The notes beneath the pieces are model-generated. The model saw nothing but the letters and a program-made list of their open reading frames with translations. It searched no databases and was not told the DNA's origin. Source: Streptacidiphilus sp. ASG 303 (GTDB lineage: Bacteria > Actinomycetota > Actinomycetes > Streptomycetales > Streptomycetaceae). Taken from it: a stretch of 57,521 nucleotides of DNA. Both the position numbers and the translations under genes were made by a program. The stretch spans positions 1 to 57,521 of the forward strand of contig NZ_JAJLRA010000033.1 of NCBI RefSeq assembly GCF_020991365.1. The letters are read 5' to 3'. Below, in pieces: positions 1-9,057 of the stretch (positions are counted from its first letter, which is position 1; every line of letters starts with the position of its first letter).

Positions 1-35
1 ACTATCGCACCGGACCGGGAGCGAACGGACACTGA
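1..35 (+). CDS. Possible 3' end of an upstream gene (partial)
   Basis: The first 35 bases can be read as the last ten codons of a plus-strand frame (ending YRTGPGANGH) followed by TGA. The stretch is too short to identify, and an open frame of this length occurs by chance. Confidence 0.15.
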   Translation, partial: YRTGPGANGH

Positions 36-549
36 TCACCTCAGGGAGACGGTTGCACCGAACCACCCGGAGTGTCCCGAACCGCCACCAGCCTTGTCCC
101 TGGAACCTCAAGATCCCCGACAGAGTCGCTCATGGGTACCGGTTTGCGCCCCCCTTTCCCGCATCCGCTCCCGCACGCAGGCGTCTTGGGCCGCGCCGGC
201 GCGGCGCCCCGGGCAGGGGAGGCCGACCGCCTCGGCCGCAGGGTGGCTTCCCGACCCGCGGGACTCAGGGGCGGATGGTCCTGGAAGCGTGCGAGCACGT
301 TAGCTTGGGCACATCGTTGGACATGGTGTCCAAGTCGATCATATGATTGCGCTTGAATGAGGTCGCTGGCGTTCTTCTCGAGCCACCGGAGGGTCGAGGT
401 GTCGCGCAGCCGACAACCGCCGGCGCCGAAACCGCTCCGATGCCGCGCGCAGCACCGCCTCGCCCAGCCGGAGCACGGACAGCGGGCGGCGCAGGGTGAC
501 AACAAAGCCCAAGTACTTCACCACGGCTTGCTCAGGAAGGTATTACCCC
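36..549. other. Intergenic region, no recognised gene
   Basis: About 510 bases without a frame I can assign. Open frames exist on both strands but give arginine/proline/alanine-rich translations with no family resemblance. The last 20 bases carry the ribosome-binding site of the HHE gene (AGGAAGG at 534-540). Confidence 0.4.
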
Positions 550-1227
550 ATGCGTCACAGTGATGCTGATCGTGCCGATGCCCGGGACATGCTGGTCGTC
601 CATGAGGCACTTCGACGAAGCTACGGTCGCATGCCCGACCTGATCAGGCAGGTAAGGCCCGGAGACATACAGCGCGCCGAGATCGTTGCCGATCACGTCC
701 AGCTGATGGAGACCTTCCTCCACCTCCACCACAAGGGCGAGGATGACCTTCTGTGGCCCAAGCTGCTCGAGCGGGCGAGCGACCGCATCGAAGCCGCAGT
801 GGCCGTCATGGAGAGCCAGCACGAGGAGATCGCGGAGCGAATTGCCGAGTCGTCCGACCTGCTGAGCGCGTGGCGAAATCGGCCTTCGCGGGACTCGGGA
901 GAGGCGCTCGCCGACTGCCTGGCACTCCTGTGCCGGCTCCTTGACGAGCATCTTGCGATCGAGGAGAAGGAGATCCTCCCGATTGTTCCGGACTACATAA
1001 CCGCGAAAGAATGGCACCAGCTGGGAGACCACGCGATCAATGCCCTCCCCAAAAACCAGCTGCCGATCGTATTCGGCATGCTGGCCTCGATCGCAGAACC
1101 CGAAGTGGTCAAGTTGATGCTGTCGTCAGCACCTCTCGTTCCCCGGCTGATCATGCCCGCACTCGGGCCGAAGGCCTACTCCCGCCATGCGCGCAAGCTC
1201 TACGCGTCGGGTCCTTCGGGATCCTAG
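550..1227 (+). CDS. Hemerythrin HHE cation-binding domain protein
   Basis: A 225-aa soluble protein with the helical HHE pattern: HEALRRSYG near the N-terminus, then LHLHHKGEDDLLWPKL, then ESQHEEIAERI, and a second half LLDEHLAIEEKEILP. These His and Glu residues are the usual di-iron ligands of bacterial hemerythrin-like proteins. The family binds oxygen or iron or responds to nitric oxide; the role here is unknown. An in-frame ATG at 496 would add 18 residues, but ATG 550 has AGGAAGG nine bases upstream and is preferred. Nothing links it to the biosynthetic genes; it looks like flanking chromosome. Confidence 0.85.
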   Translation: MRHSDADRADARDMLVVHEALRRSYGRMPDLIRQVRPGDIQRAEIVADHVQLMETFLHLHHKGEDDLLWPKLLERASDRIEAAVAVMESQHEEIAERIAESSDLLSAWRNRPSRDSGEALADCLALLCRLLDEHLAIEEKEILPIVPDYITAKEWHQLGDHAINALPKNQLPIVFGMLASIAEPEVVKLMLSSAPLVPRLIMPALGPKAYSRHARKLYASGPSGS

Positions 1228-1827
1228 GACCGGCGCGCCGGTCACTGCGAGCGGCTTGCGCACCGCAGGCCTCGCAGGCCAGGGGCCTCGAGAGTTCTGC
1301 GCCCGTCCGACGGCTGCGCCTTGAAAGGCCACCTCCTCGGAGCTCGTGGCACGATCTCGTGCATCGGTCCTGGTCGGCCGTGACCGCTCGGCCGTTGGGC
1401 CGCTCGGGTGGGCGCGGGAAGCAAGCCGCAGGTCGGAGACGACGCGCGGGCGCCGGTCGGGCCGCTGCTGTCGCCGTGGCCGCAGCGGTCTGCTGGTCCG
1501 CGACCGGCGGAGGACCTCGGGGGCCTGCGGGGGCTCCTGCTCCGCCCTGCGCACCGGGACCACCCGGCGACAGCCGCCCCTGGAGCTGGGCTTCGGCTCC
1601 GGCCCCCTGCTGGCGGCGGCCGGGCCGCCAGCAGGAGGCCGGAGTCTTCGACTCCCCGCACCGCGTCCTCGGGGTCGAGCTGAGCGCGGCCGGCGAGCCG
1701 GACCGGTCCCGCGCCTGCAGCGGCGCCCCCGGCTCCGCCCGGGGGCACCCCCGCCCGCATCGGGGCCGAAGAAGGCGCCCGGCGACAGGCACCTCGCCGG
1801 CCAGCGGCCGGCTCTGTCCCGTAATCG
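1228..1827. other. 600-bp gap with no recognised gene
   Basis: Long open frames here are low-complexity Arg/Pro/Ala/Gly translations typical of very GC-rich non-coding DNA. I see no family motif on either strand. The gap contains a 12-bp perfect inverted repeat (separate entry). Its right edge adjoins the ISL3 fragment, so an IS end is expected near 1810, but I could not fix the terminal repeat. Confidence 0.4.
1606..1635. repeat. 12-bp perfect inverted repeat (hairpin)
   Basis: CCTGCTGGCGGC (1606-1617) and its exact complement GCCGCCAGCAGG (1624-1635) flank a 6-nt loop. It could be a transcript end or chance structure in GC-rich DNA. There is no U-tract, so a terminator role is uncertain. 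Confidence 0.4.
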
Positions 1828-2731
1828 GTGGTAGCGATCAGCGACGGCACGCCGTGCTCGGGCGTGCTCGATGCCAACACCCTGGTGAACATGGTGTTCT
1901 CCGGTCTGTCGGCGCTGGTTGTCGAGGACGTCGCGGACGAGGGCGCGGTGATCCGGGTGGCCGCGCGGACCCGGGGTGGCCCGGTGCCCTGCCCGGCCTG
2001 TGGGGCGCCGACGGCGAAGGTCCACGGCTTCCACGACCGCACCGTGGCCGACGTCCCGGTGGACGAGCGGCGGGTGATCGTCGCGACGCGGCTGCGGCGC
2101 CTGGTGTGCCCGGTCCTCGGCTGCCCGCGCCAGACGTTCCGCGAGCAGGTCTCCGGCCTGGTGGAGCGCTACCAGCGCCGCACCCACCGCCTGGCCGACC
2201 CGCTCGGCCGTGTGGCCAAGGAGTTGGCCGGCCGAGCGGCCTCCCGCCTCTCCAGCGCCCTGAGCCGCGGCATCTCCCGCTCGACCGCCCTGTGGTTGCT
2301 GATGCTCCTGCCGACACCGCCGCTGGGTGTGCCCAAGGTGATCGGCATCGACGACTTCGCCCTCAAGCGCCGCCACCGCTACGCGACGATCATCATCGAC
2401 GCCGAGACAGGCCGGCGGATCGACGTCCTGCCCGGCCGCGGCGCCGAGGCGGCGACCGCATGGCTGCGCGAACCCCCCGATATCGAGGCGATCCGCCGGG
2501 CCCTGCCCGACGCGATGCAGGGGGCCGACCGCCGGCACCTGGGGCAAGAACCTGTGCGAGAAGGTCCACGCCGAGGTCCGCTCCCACGCCGTCTGCTGGG
2601 ACGGCGCCGTCAGCCCGGCCCGCCCCGGGGGCGTGCGCGAGCAGACCACCCGCGCACGCCGGCAGCAGGTCCACGCCCTGCTCGGCCAGGACGTCGGACT
2701 GCTCGAATGCGCCCGCCGCCTCGCCTGCTGA
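1828..2731 (+). pseudogene. ISL3-family transposase, frameshifted and 3'-truncated
   Basis: The N-terminal half reads well as an ISL3 transposase: a zinc-finger-like segment (CPACGAPTAKVHGFHDR ... VCPVLGCPRQTF), then IGIDDFALKRRHRYATIIID, the region around the first catalytic Asp. At about 2542 one base appears to be missing after HL. The sequence resumes in another frame as GKNLCEKVHAEVRSHA and stops at TGA 2729-2731 in the segment LLECARRL. Intact ISL3 transposases run well beyond 400 residues, so the C-terminal catalytic part is gone. The element is dead and marks the left flank of the biosynthetic locus. Confidence 0.8.
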
Positions 2732-2998
2732 CCGGTGACGTCGACGTCCTTGTCGAACCGGAGGACGACCGCGACCGTAGGGATGAAGACGCGGCCGCCG
2801 ATCTGCAGGTCTCCCCGGGGATGGGGATTCCTGGCCACCACGCGGAGCCGGGTGCCGCGCGCCCTCCCCCAGGCCTCGGCGATCGCGCCGAAGCCCAGCG
2901 CGCGAGCAGGCATGCCGAGCATCCTGGCACGACCGGGGCGGGCAGCAGTCGGGACAACTCGTTGATCGGTCCTGTCCGCCCCGGGCGAGATCCTCTGC

Positions 2999-3561
2999 AT
3001 GGACACCTACCTGGAGACCAGCGCCTGGTGCTGCGCCGTTTCACGGCCGACGACGCCGAGCTGCTGATCGAGCTGGACAGCGACCCGGCGGTGATGCGCT
3101 ACCTGACCGGGGGCGAGGCGACCGCTCCGGAGACCGTCCGCGAACGGCACCTGCCGTTCATCATCGCCGGTTACGAGAGGTGGGGCGGAGACCTCGGCCT
3201 GTTCGCCGCGCACGAGAGGGACAGCGGCGGGTTCATCGGCTGGTTCTGCCTGCGCCCCGGGCCGGACGGCCCCCGGGACGAGGCCGAACTCGGCTACCGG
3301 CTGCGGCGGGCGGCCTGGGGCAACGGGTACGCCACCGAGGTCTCGCAGGCCCTGCTGCACAAAGGGTTCACCGCACTCGGAGTGCGCATGGTCTGGGCTG
3401 AGACGATGGCTGTGAACCGCGGGTCGCGCAAGGTCGTGGAGAAGCTGGGGATGAGGCTCGTGGAGACCCTCCCCACTCCTCCCGACATGGAGAGGCTCGA
3501 AGGCGCCGAGCACGGGGGCGTGCGGTACGAGATCACCATGGAGCAGGGGGAGCAGCGCTGA
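2999..3561 (+). pseudogene. GNAT N-acetyltransferase (RimJ/RimL type) with a one-base deletion near its start
   Basis: The main frame is a clear GNAT protein: LVLRRFTADDAELLIELDSDP (strand 1), FIGWFCLRPG, then the acetyl-CoA loop region ELGYRLRRAAWGNGYATE, and VRMVWAETMAVNRGSRKVVEKLG. The expected beginning MDTYLET is read from ATG 2999 in a different frame. Loss of one G at about 3020 (codon GAG reduced to AG) would account for it. Translation from GTG 3028 would still give about 177 residues but lacks part of the first strand. It could be a sequencing error, a young pseudogene, or a gene using the GTG. No link to the cluster is evident. Confidence 0.65.
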
Positions 3562-3686
3562 CTCCCTCCCGGATGCGGGCGCCGGGGGCCCCGCAGTCCA
3601 GACAGGGAACGGCAGGAAGCGCTTCCCGACTGGCTGGACCGGTCCGGCTTCCACCGATCCCCCACCGGCATCAGCGGCCACCCGCG

Positions 3687-4598
3687 TCACCGACCTGTCG
3701 GGACAGCACGCCGCAAGGCGGCGAATGTCGATGCGGCGAGGTACTTCGTGGTGAGGGAGGCGGCCTCACGGAGGGCTTCGGCCCAGGGAGTGGAGCTGAG
3801 CCGAGCAGCGAGGAGGCAGGCGAACAGGATGTCGCCGGCGCCGACGGTGAGGGGCTGCCCGTCGATGGTGGGCGCGGGCTGGTGCAGCAGGGGGCCGCCG
3901 TCCCCGGGGACGAGGACGGAACCCTGAACACCGAGGGTGACGAGGGCGTGGCCGTCCGCGGGGACGAGCTTGCGCGCGGCGGAGATCGCCTCGTGCTCGG
4001 ACAGCGCGGGAAGACCGGGTACCTCGGTTCCGGCCCAGAGCGCGAGCTCGCGGGCGTTGAGCGAGACGAAGGTCGCCTGTTCGCCCTCGGGGACGAGCTT
4101 GTGGACCTCGGTCGGATCGGCGGAGAGCAGCCAGAACGGGACGCCGCGCTCGCGGGCGGTGGCGCACAGCCAGGCCAGGGTGGCGGGGTGGCCGTCGGTG
4201 CCGGAGACGATGACGGATGCCTCGTCGAACAGGTCTGCTCGGGTACCGAGCAGCTCTGGGGTGAGCAGGTCGAGCGCCTCCTGCCCGACGAAGTGCTTGT
4301 CGACGACCGAGCCGTCGAGCAGTTGGGCCTCGAACAGGGGAAGCGGGGTCGGGACGGGCAGCGCAATCCGGTCGACGCCGTGGGCCGCGAGGTGTGCGTT
4401 CACGGCGGGGGCGAGGTCTCCGGTGTAGTCCGCGGTGAGGAGGAGCGGGCCGCTGCCGCGGGCAGCCATCGCGCAGGCGACGTTGTGGATGACGCCGCCC
4501 CAGCGCAGTGCCGCAGGCGGCAGGGCGCGGCCGACCGGTCCCTCGTGCAGGTAGTCGAGGGTGACGGTGCCTATCAGGAGGGGGCGCTTGGTGGTCAT
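3687..4598 (-). CDS. PfkB-family (ribokinase-like) sugar/nucleoside kinase
   Basis: A 303-aa protein of usual ribokinase/adenosine-kinase length. Signature 1 is seen as WGGVIHNVACAMAARG near residue 35. Signature 2 near residue 245 reads PLTVGAGDILFACLLAARL: the GAGD anion hole and catalytic Asp are present, but the leading Asp of the usual DTxGAGD is replaced. Its ATG at 4598 overlaps the stop of the preceding gene (ATGA), so it is the last gene of the minus-strand operon. Adenosine kinase belongs to this family, so phosphorylation of a nucleoside (formycin salvage, or supply of a ribose donor) is possible. The substrate is inferred, not shown. Confidence 0.8.
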   Translation of the reverse strand: MTTKRPLLIGTVTLDYLHEGPVGRALPPAALRWGGVIHNVACAMAARGSGPLLLTADYTGDLAPAVNAHLAAHGVDRIALPVPTPLPLFEAQLLDGSVVDKHFVGQEALDLLTPELLGTRADLFDEASVIVSGTDGHPATLAWLCATARERGVPFWLLSADPTEVHKLVPEGEQATFVSLNARELALWAGTEVPGLPALSEHEAISAARKLVPADGHALVTLGVQGSVLVPGDGGPLLHQPAPTIDGQPLTVGAGDILFACLLAARLSSTPWAEALREAASLTTKYLAASTFAALRRAVPTGR

Positions 4599-7405
4599 CG
4601 GCGGTCCAGGAGTTCGGCGAGGTGGAGGCTCTCGCGGTTGGCGAGCTGGTCGAGTTGGGTGCGGCAGGAGAAGCCGTCGGCGAGCAGGTCGGTGTCCGGC
4701 CCGGCGGCGCGGACGGCGGGCAGCAGGGAGTTTTCGGCGACCTGCACACTGGTCTCGTAATGACCGCGTTCGACCCCGAAGTTCCCGGCCATCCCGCAGC
4801 AGCCGTCGACGGCCTGGACGGTTGCGCCGGCCCGGGTGAGCAGTTCGCGGTCGGCGGTCCAGCCGAGGACGGCGCGGTGGTGGCAGTGCGGCTGGGCGAC
4901 GATCCGGGTACCGGCCAGGGACGGGGCCGTCCAACCGGGGGTGTCGGCGAGCAGCTCGGCCAGGGTGCGGGTGGCGCGTGTGACGGCCGCCACGGCCGGT
5001 GTGGCGCCGAGGAGCTCGGCGGCGTCGCCGCGGAGGACCGCGGTGCAGGACGGCTCCATCCCTACGATCGGGACACGGGCCTCGGCGTGCGGAGCCAGGG
5101 CGTCCACGCTGCGGCCGAGGGTCCGGCGGGCGAGGTCCAGCTGTCCGGTGCTGATGGTGGTGAGGCCGCAGCAGAGCTGCCGGTCCGGGATCCGCACCCG
5201 GTAGCCGGCTCCCTCGAGGACCCTCACGGTGGCCCGGCCGACGTGCGGGGCGAAATGGTTGGTGAAGGTGTCGACCCAGAGCAGCACCGGCTCGCCGGCA
5301 GCGGTCGGCCGGGGGCGGGCGGCGAACCACTGGCGGAAGGTCCGCGGGGCGAAGCGCGGGAGGTCCCGGCGCGGGTCCACCTGGGCGGCCCGTCGGGCAA
5401 GCCGGCCGAGCGGCCCGGCCAGGGCGCGGTTGGCGAGCCCCGGGGCGAGGGCGGCGAGGCGGGCCCAGTACGGAAGCAGGCCGAGCGAGTAGTGGGAGGC
5501 GGGGCGCAGTCGGCCGCGGTAGCGCTGATGGAGGTACTCGGCCTTGTAGGCGGCCATGTCGACGCCGCTGGGGCATTCGGAGGAACAGCCCTTGCAGGCC
5601 AGGCAGAGGTCCAGCGACTCGGCGAGTTCGGGGGCCTGCCAGCCCTGCACCAGCGTGCCGTTGACCATCTCCTGGAGCACCCGGGCACGGCCCCGGGTGG
5701 AGTCCTTCTCGTCCCGGGTGGCCAGGTAGCTGGGGCACATCACGGAGTCGGGGGCCGGACTGCTCGCGCGGCACTTGCCGACACCGGTGCAGCGGTGCAC
5801 GGCCCGGGTGAAGTCGCCGTCGTCGCGGCGGTGGCCGAGTGCGAGGCCGGTGCGCAGCGGGGCGGCGGCGGGAAGCCGGAGATCGGCGTCCAGCGGGGCC
5901 GGGTCCACCAGGACGCCGGGGTTGAGCAGGCCGTCGGGGTCGAGGACGGCCTTGACCGCGCCGAAGGCCTCCAGCGCGGCGGGAGAGTACATGTGCGGGA
6001 GGAGTTCGCTGCGGGCGCGGCCGTCGCCGTGCTCGCCGGACATCGAACCGCCGTACCGGCCGACCAGGTGCGCGGCCTGCTCCAGGAAGGCGCGGAACGC
6101 GGCCGGGCCACCCCGTCGTTCGAGCGGGAAGTCGAGTCGGACGTGCACGCAGCCGTCGCCGAAGTGCCCGTACGGAATGCCGGTGAGGCCGTGGTCGGTC
6201 AGCAGCGCCTCGAACTCCCGCAGGTAGGCGCCGAGCCGGGCGGGCGGCACGGCGGCGTCCTCCCAGCCGGGATGGGCGCGGCCGGTGCGGGCGACCAGGC
6301 CGGCGCCGTCCTCGCGGATCCGCCAGAGCGCCGCGGCCTCCCCCCGGTCGGTGATCAGCCGGGAGTCCAGCGCCCCGGCGGCGGCGATCAACCGGGCCGC
6401 GCCGGCCCGGGCCGCGGCCGGTGTGGCGCCCGGCACCTCGACCAGCAACCAGCCGCCACCGCGCGGGAGATCAGGCAGGGCGGCGGCACCGCGCAGCCCG
6501 CGCACGATGTCGACGATGCGCCGATCCAGGCCCTCGACGGCGTCCGGCCCGCAGGGCAGCAGCCGGGGGACGGCGTCGGCGGCGTCGGCCATGTCGGGAT
6601 AGCCCAGCACGGCCAGGGCGGTCGCGGCCGGAACGGCGGTCAGTCGCAGCCGCGCCCCGAGCAGGACGCCGAGGGTGCCCTCGGAGCCGGTGAGGGCGGC
6701 CGGGACGTCGAAACCCTTTTCGGGCAGCAGGTGTTCGAGGGAGTAGCCGGACACCTGCCGCCCGAACCGGCCGAGTTCGGTGCGGATGACGGCCAGCCGG
6801 TCCTGCACCACGCGGGAGAGCGCGGTGAGGGACGGTGAGCCGGACGGTTCTGCGCCCCTGCGGGCGGTGAGGCGCTCGCCGGTGCCGGTGACCACGTCCA
6901 GTTCGAGCACGTTGTCGGCGGTGCGCCCGTACCCCAGAGCGCGGGAGCCGCAGGCGTTGTTGCCGATCATCCCGCCGATCGTGCAGCGGCTGTGGGTGGA
7001 CGGGTCGGGGCCGAAGCGCAGGCCGTGGACGGCGGCGGCCCGTTGCAGGTCGTCGAGGACGACTCCCGGCTCCACCTGTGCCGTCCGGGCCTCCGGGTCG
7101 ATCCGGCGCACCCGGTTGAGGTGGCGGGAGAAGTCGAGGACGACACCGGGGCCGACCGCGTTCCCGGCGATCGACGTCCCGGCGCCCCGGGCCGTCAACG
7201 GAACGCCGAGCGATCGGCAGACCTCCAGCGTCGTCATCACCTCCTCGGCGCTGCGCGGGAACGCGACGGCCGCCGGGACGACACGGTAGAGCGAGGCGTC
7301 GCCGGAGTACTCCGCCCTGCGGCGCGTGGAGCCGTCGGCCCCGACTCCGGCGCGGCGGAGCGCGGCGGTCACCTCGGCCGCCACGGTCGCGTCCCCGACC
7401 CCCAT
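4595..7405 (-). CDS. FAD-binding and (Fe-S)-binding oxidoreductase (GlcD/D-lactate-dehydrogenase-like fusion)
   Basis: A 936-aa fusion. Residues about 1-480 are a PCMH-type FAD domain (PLTARGAGTSIAGNAVGPG; MIGNNACGSRALGYGRTADNV; GSEGTLGVLLGARLRL) with a C-terminal FAD-oxidase cap (SGEHGDGRARSELL). Next comes an iron-sulfur segment with CTGVGKCR...MCPSYLATRDEK and the [4Fe-4S] motif CLACKGCSSECP. Two cysteine-rich CCG modules follow (RQLCCGLTT and VDGCCGMAGNFG). The family oxidises 2-hydroxyacids (D-lactate, glycolate, 2-hydroxyglutarate) and passes electrons to quinone or an electron carrier. ATG 7405 has GAGGAGGGG just upstream, nine bases from the PurC-like stop. A 2-hydroxyacid or hydrazino-acid intermediate is an attractive but unproved substrate. 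Confidence 0.88.
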   Translation of the reverse strand: MGVGDATVAAEVTAALRRAGVGADGSTRRRAEYSGDASLYRVVPAAVAFPRSAEEVMTTLEVCRSLGVPLTARGAGTSIAGNAVGPGVVLDFSRHLNRVRRIDPEARTAQVEPGVVLDDLQRAAAVHGLRFGPDPSTHSRCTIGGMIGNNACGSRALGYGRTADNVLELDVVTGTGERLTARRGAEPSGSPSLTALSRVVQDRLAVIRTELGRFGRQVSGYSLEHLLPEKGFDVPAALTGSEGTLGVLLGARLRLTAVPAATALAVLGYPDMADAADAVPRLLPCGPDAVEGLDRRIVDIVRGLRGAAALPDLPRGGGWLLVEVPGATPAAARAGAARLIAAAGALDSRLITDRGEAAALWRIREDGAGLVARTGRAHPGWEDAAVPPARLGAYLREFEALLTDHGLTGIPYGHFGDGCVHVRLDFPLERRGGPAAFRAFLEQAAHLVGRYGGSMSGEHGDGRARSELLPHMYSPAALEAFGAVKAVLDPDGLLNPGVLVDPAPLDADLRLPAAAPLRTGLALGHRRDDGDFTRAVHRCTGVGKCRASSPAPDSVMCPSYLATRDEKDSTRGRARVLQEMVNGTLVQGWQAPELAESLDLCLACKGCSSECPSGVDMAAYKAEYLHQRYRGRLRPASHYSLGLLPYWARLAALAPGLANRALAGPLGRLARRAAQVDPRRDLPRFAPRTFRQWFAARPRPTAAGEPVLLWVDTFTNHFAPHVGRATVRVLEGAGYRVRIPDRQLCCGLTTISTGQLDLARRTLGRSVDALAPHAEARVPIVGMEPSCTAVLRGDAAELLGATPAVAAVTRATRTLAELLADTPGWTAPSLAGTRIVAQPHCHHRAVLGWTADRELLTRAGATVQAVDGCCGMAGNFGVERGHYETSVQVAENSLLPAVRAAGPDTDLLADGFSCRTQLDQLANRESLHLAELLDRR

Positions 7406-7414
7406 GGCCCCTCC

Positions 7415-8416
7415 TCAGTTGCTCGGTGCCCCGACCAGGCCGACCCGTTCCAGCAACTGTGCCTCGGGCAGAGCGGCGTGGAACTCCTCGACCGCCGAGG
7501 TGAGCCGCTGCCCGGGCTGCGGGGTGTCCGGACGGCCGCCGGTCCACAGTGCGCTGAGCGCCGCGTAGACCTCGGCGGTGGCGGTCACCAGACGGTCGCC
7601 CAGCCGCGCCGGACGCGGCCATCGGGAGCGCGGCGTGCCGTTGCGCACGTCCTGCTGCACCTGGTCGCGCAGCCCGGGGTGGAGCAGCCGCAGCAGTTCC
7701 TTGCAGACCGGGGTGCCGTGGAAGTAGAAGCGGTTCTCGTCCGGGGTGCCGACGTGGTCGATCAGCAGCGGACGGCGGTGCTCGTCGAAGCCGTACTCGG
7801 CCTTGCCGTCCGCCAGCCGCAGCCCGACCGCGTCCGCGTGGGCGGTCAGGACCCCGGCCACGGTGCGGGTCAGCTCGGCGATCCCGGCCAGGTCGTCGGA
7901 GGTGACCCGGCCGACCAGGGCCGCTTCCTCGGCGGTGACGAAGCGGTCGGTCTCCTCGAACTTGGTGGTGAACTCCACCATCGGGGAGGCCAGCCAGGGC
8001 GCGCCGTCGTCGCCGTACGGGGGCACCAGCGCCGGGTCCAGGGTGCCCGCTGCGGTGCGGCGGTGGACGGAGGACTCCCGCGGCAGAGCATTGCGGTAGA
8101 CCACCTGGAGCGGGATCATCCCGCCCGGGCCGGTGACGGCGCGGCGGCCCTGGAGGTCGATGTCCAGCAGCCGGATCCGCAGCGAGCGCTCGTCCACCTG
8201 CTCCACGAAGTGGGTCGGTACGCCGGCGGCCGCGAGCAGTCCGAAGGAGTGCACGGCCATGGTGGCGGAGGCGATGCCCTTGCCGGGGATCTCGTCCGGC
8301 ATCACGCCGAAGTCGTACACCGAGTAGCGGTCGGTGAAGGTGAGGATGCCGTCACCGGGGCGGCCGTCACTCGCCGGGCGGAGGATTTCCAAGTCCTTGG
8401 TGGACCAGCGCTTCAC
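7415..8416 (-). CDS. forC: SAICAR-synthetase (PurC) homologue of formycin type
   Basis: A 333-aa PurC-fold ligase, longer than bacterial PurC (about 240-300 aa). Recognisable are STKDLEILRP (K/D start of the fold), FTDRYSVYDFGVMPDEIPGKG (the PurC segment normally FSDRISAFDV...IPGKG), VEFTTKFEETDRF, and LIDHVGTPDENRFYF, which replaces the usual DEVLTPDSSRFW. PurC joins aspartate to a carboxylate using ATP. In S. kaniharaensis ForC does this on the pyrazole C-nucleotide, and I infer the same role. The start is GTG 8416 with GGAG upstream (ATG in the next frame hits a stop at once). It sits third in the minus-strand operon. A second, unrelated-looking PurC homologue lies at 37.3-38.1 kb. Confidence 0.87.
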   Translation of the reverse strand: MKRWSTKDLEILRPASDGRPGDGILTFTDRYSVYDFGVMPDEIPGKGIASATMAVHSFGLLAAAGVPTHFVEQVDERSLRIRLLDIDLQGRRAVTGPGGMIPLQVVYRNALPRESSVHRRTAAGTLDPALVPPYGDDGAPWLASPMVEFTTKFEETDRFVTAEEAALVGRVTSDDLAGIAELTRTVAGVLTAHADAVGLRLADGKAEYGFDEHRRPLLIDHVGTPDENRFYFHGTPVCKELLRLLHPGLRDQVQQDVRNGTPRSRWPRPARLGDRLVTATAEVYAALSALWTGGRPDTPQPGQRLTSAVEEFHAALPEAQLLERVGLVGAPSN

Positions 8417-8447
8417 ATGGACTCCAACAGGAAGGGGGAGAGGGGGC

Positions 8448-9005
8448 TCAGGCGGAGGCCGCGGACAGCGCGGCGCGCCCGCCGAGGGCTACGGAGAACT
8501 GGTCGGTGACCTGGGCCAGGGCGTCTGCGGCCGGCTCGGCGACCGCCACCGTGCCGTCCTCCCGCACGGTGATGTCGCGGTCGAGGGTGAACCAGCCGGG
8601 GGTGATCTGCGCGGCGCCCATCGAGGTGAGGACCGGGCGCAACGCGTAGTCGATCGCCAGGACGTGCGCGGTGCTGCCGCCGGTGGCCAGCGGCAGCACC
8701 ACCTTCCCGGCGAGGGCGTGCTGCGGCAGCAGGTCGAGCAGCGACTTCAGGAGCCCGGAGTAGGCGGCCTTGTAGACGGGCGTGCCGACCACGATCCCGT
8801 CGGCCGCCTCGACGAGTCCGGCCGCCGCCGCGACGGCCGGGTGCCGGGGGTCGGCTCCGAGCAGCGCCTCGGCCGGCAGGGTCCGGACGTCCAGCGGCAC
8901 CACCCGGTGGCCGTGGGCGGTGAGACGGGCGTCGAGGTGGCGGAGCAGGGCGGTGGTGCGGGAGGTCGTGGACGGACTTCCCGAGATGGACAGCACGTGG
9001 GCCAT
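8448..9005 (-). CDS. NADPH-dependent FMN reductase (SsuE type)
   Basis: A 185-aa flavodoxin-like protein starting MAHVLSISGSPSTTSRT (FMN phosphate loop) with ADGIVVGTPVYKAAYSGLLKSLLD and PLATGGSTAHVLAIDYALRP, the conserved blocks of SsuE/NADPH:FMN reductases. It normally makes reduced FMN for two-component monooxygenases. Two luciferase-like FMN monooxygenases without a reductase beside them lie at 30.1-32.5 kb, so this is their likely partner (inference). ATG 9005 is preceded by GGAGGAGG. It lies between the Rieske and PurC-like genes with gaps of 52 and 31 bases. Confidence 0.88.
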   Translation of the reverse strand: MAHVLSISGSPSTTSRTTALLRHLDARLTAHGHRVVPLDVRTLPAEALLGADPRHPAVAAAAGLVEAADGIVVGTPVYKAAYSGLLKSLLDLLPQHALAGKVVLPLATGGSTAHVLAIDYALRPVLTSMGAAQITPGWFTLDRDITVREDGTVAVAEPAADALAQVTDQFSVALGGRAALSAASA

Positions 9006-9057
9006 GGCGGTTCCTCCTCCGGATGGCGTGTCTGCCGGGCGGGCCGGGCGGGCCGGC

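Noticed and set aside
1126-3006. Long minus-strand frame over the ISL3 region
   Set aside because: Arg/Pro/Gly-rich translation antisense to the recognisable transposase and GNAT sequence; no motif.
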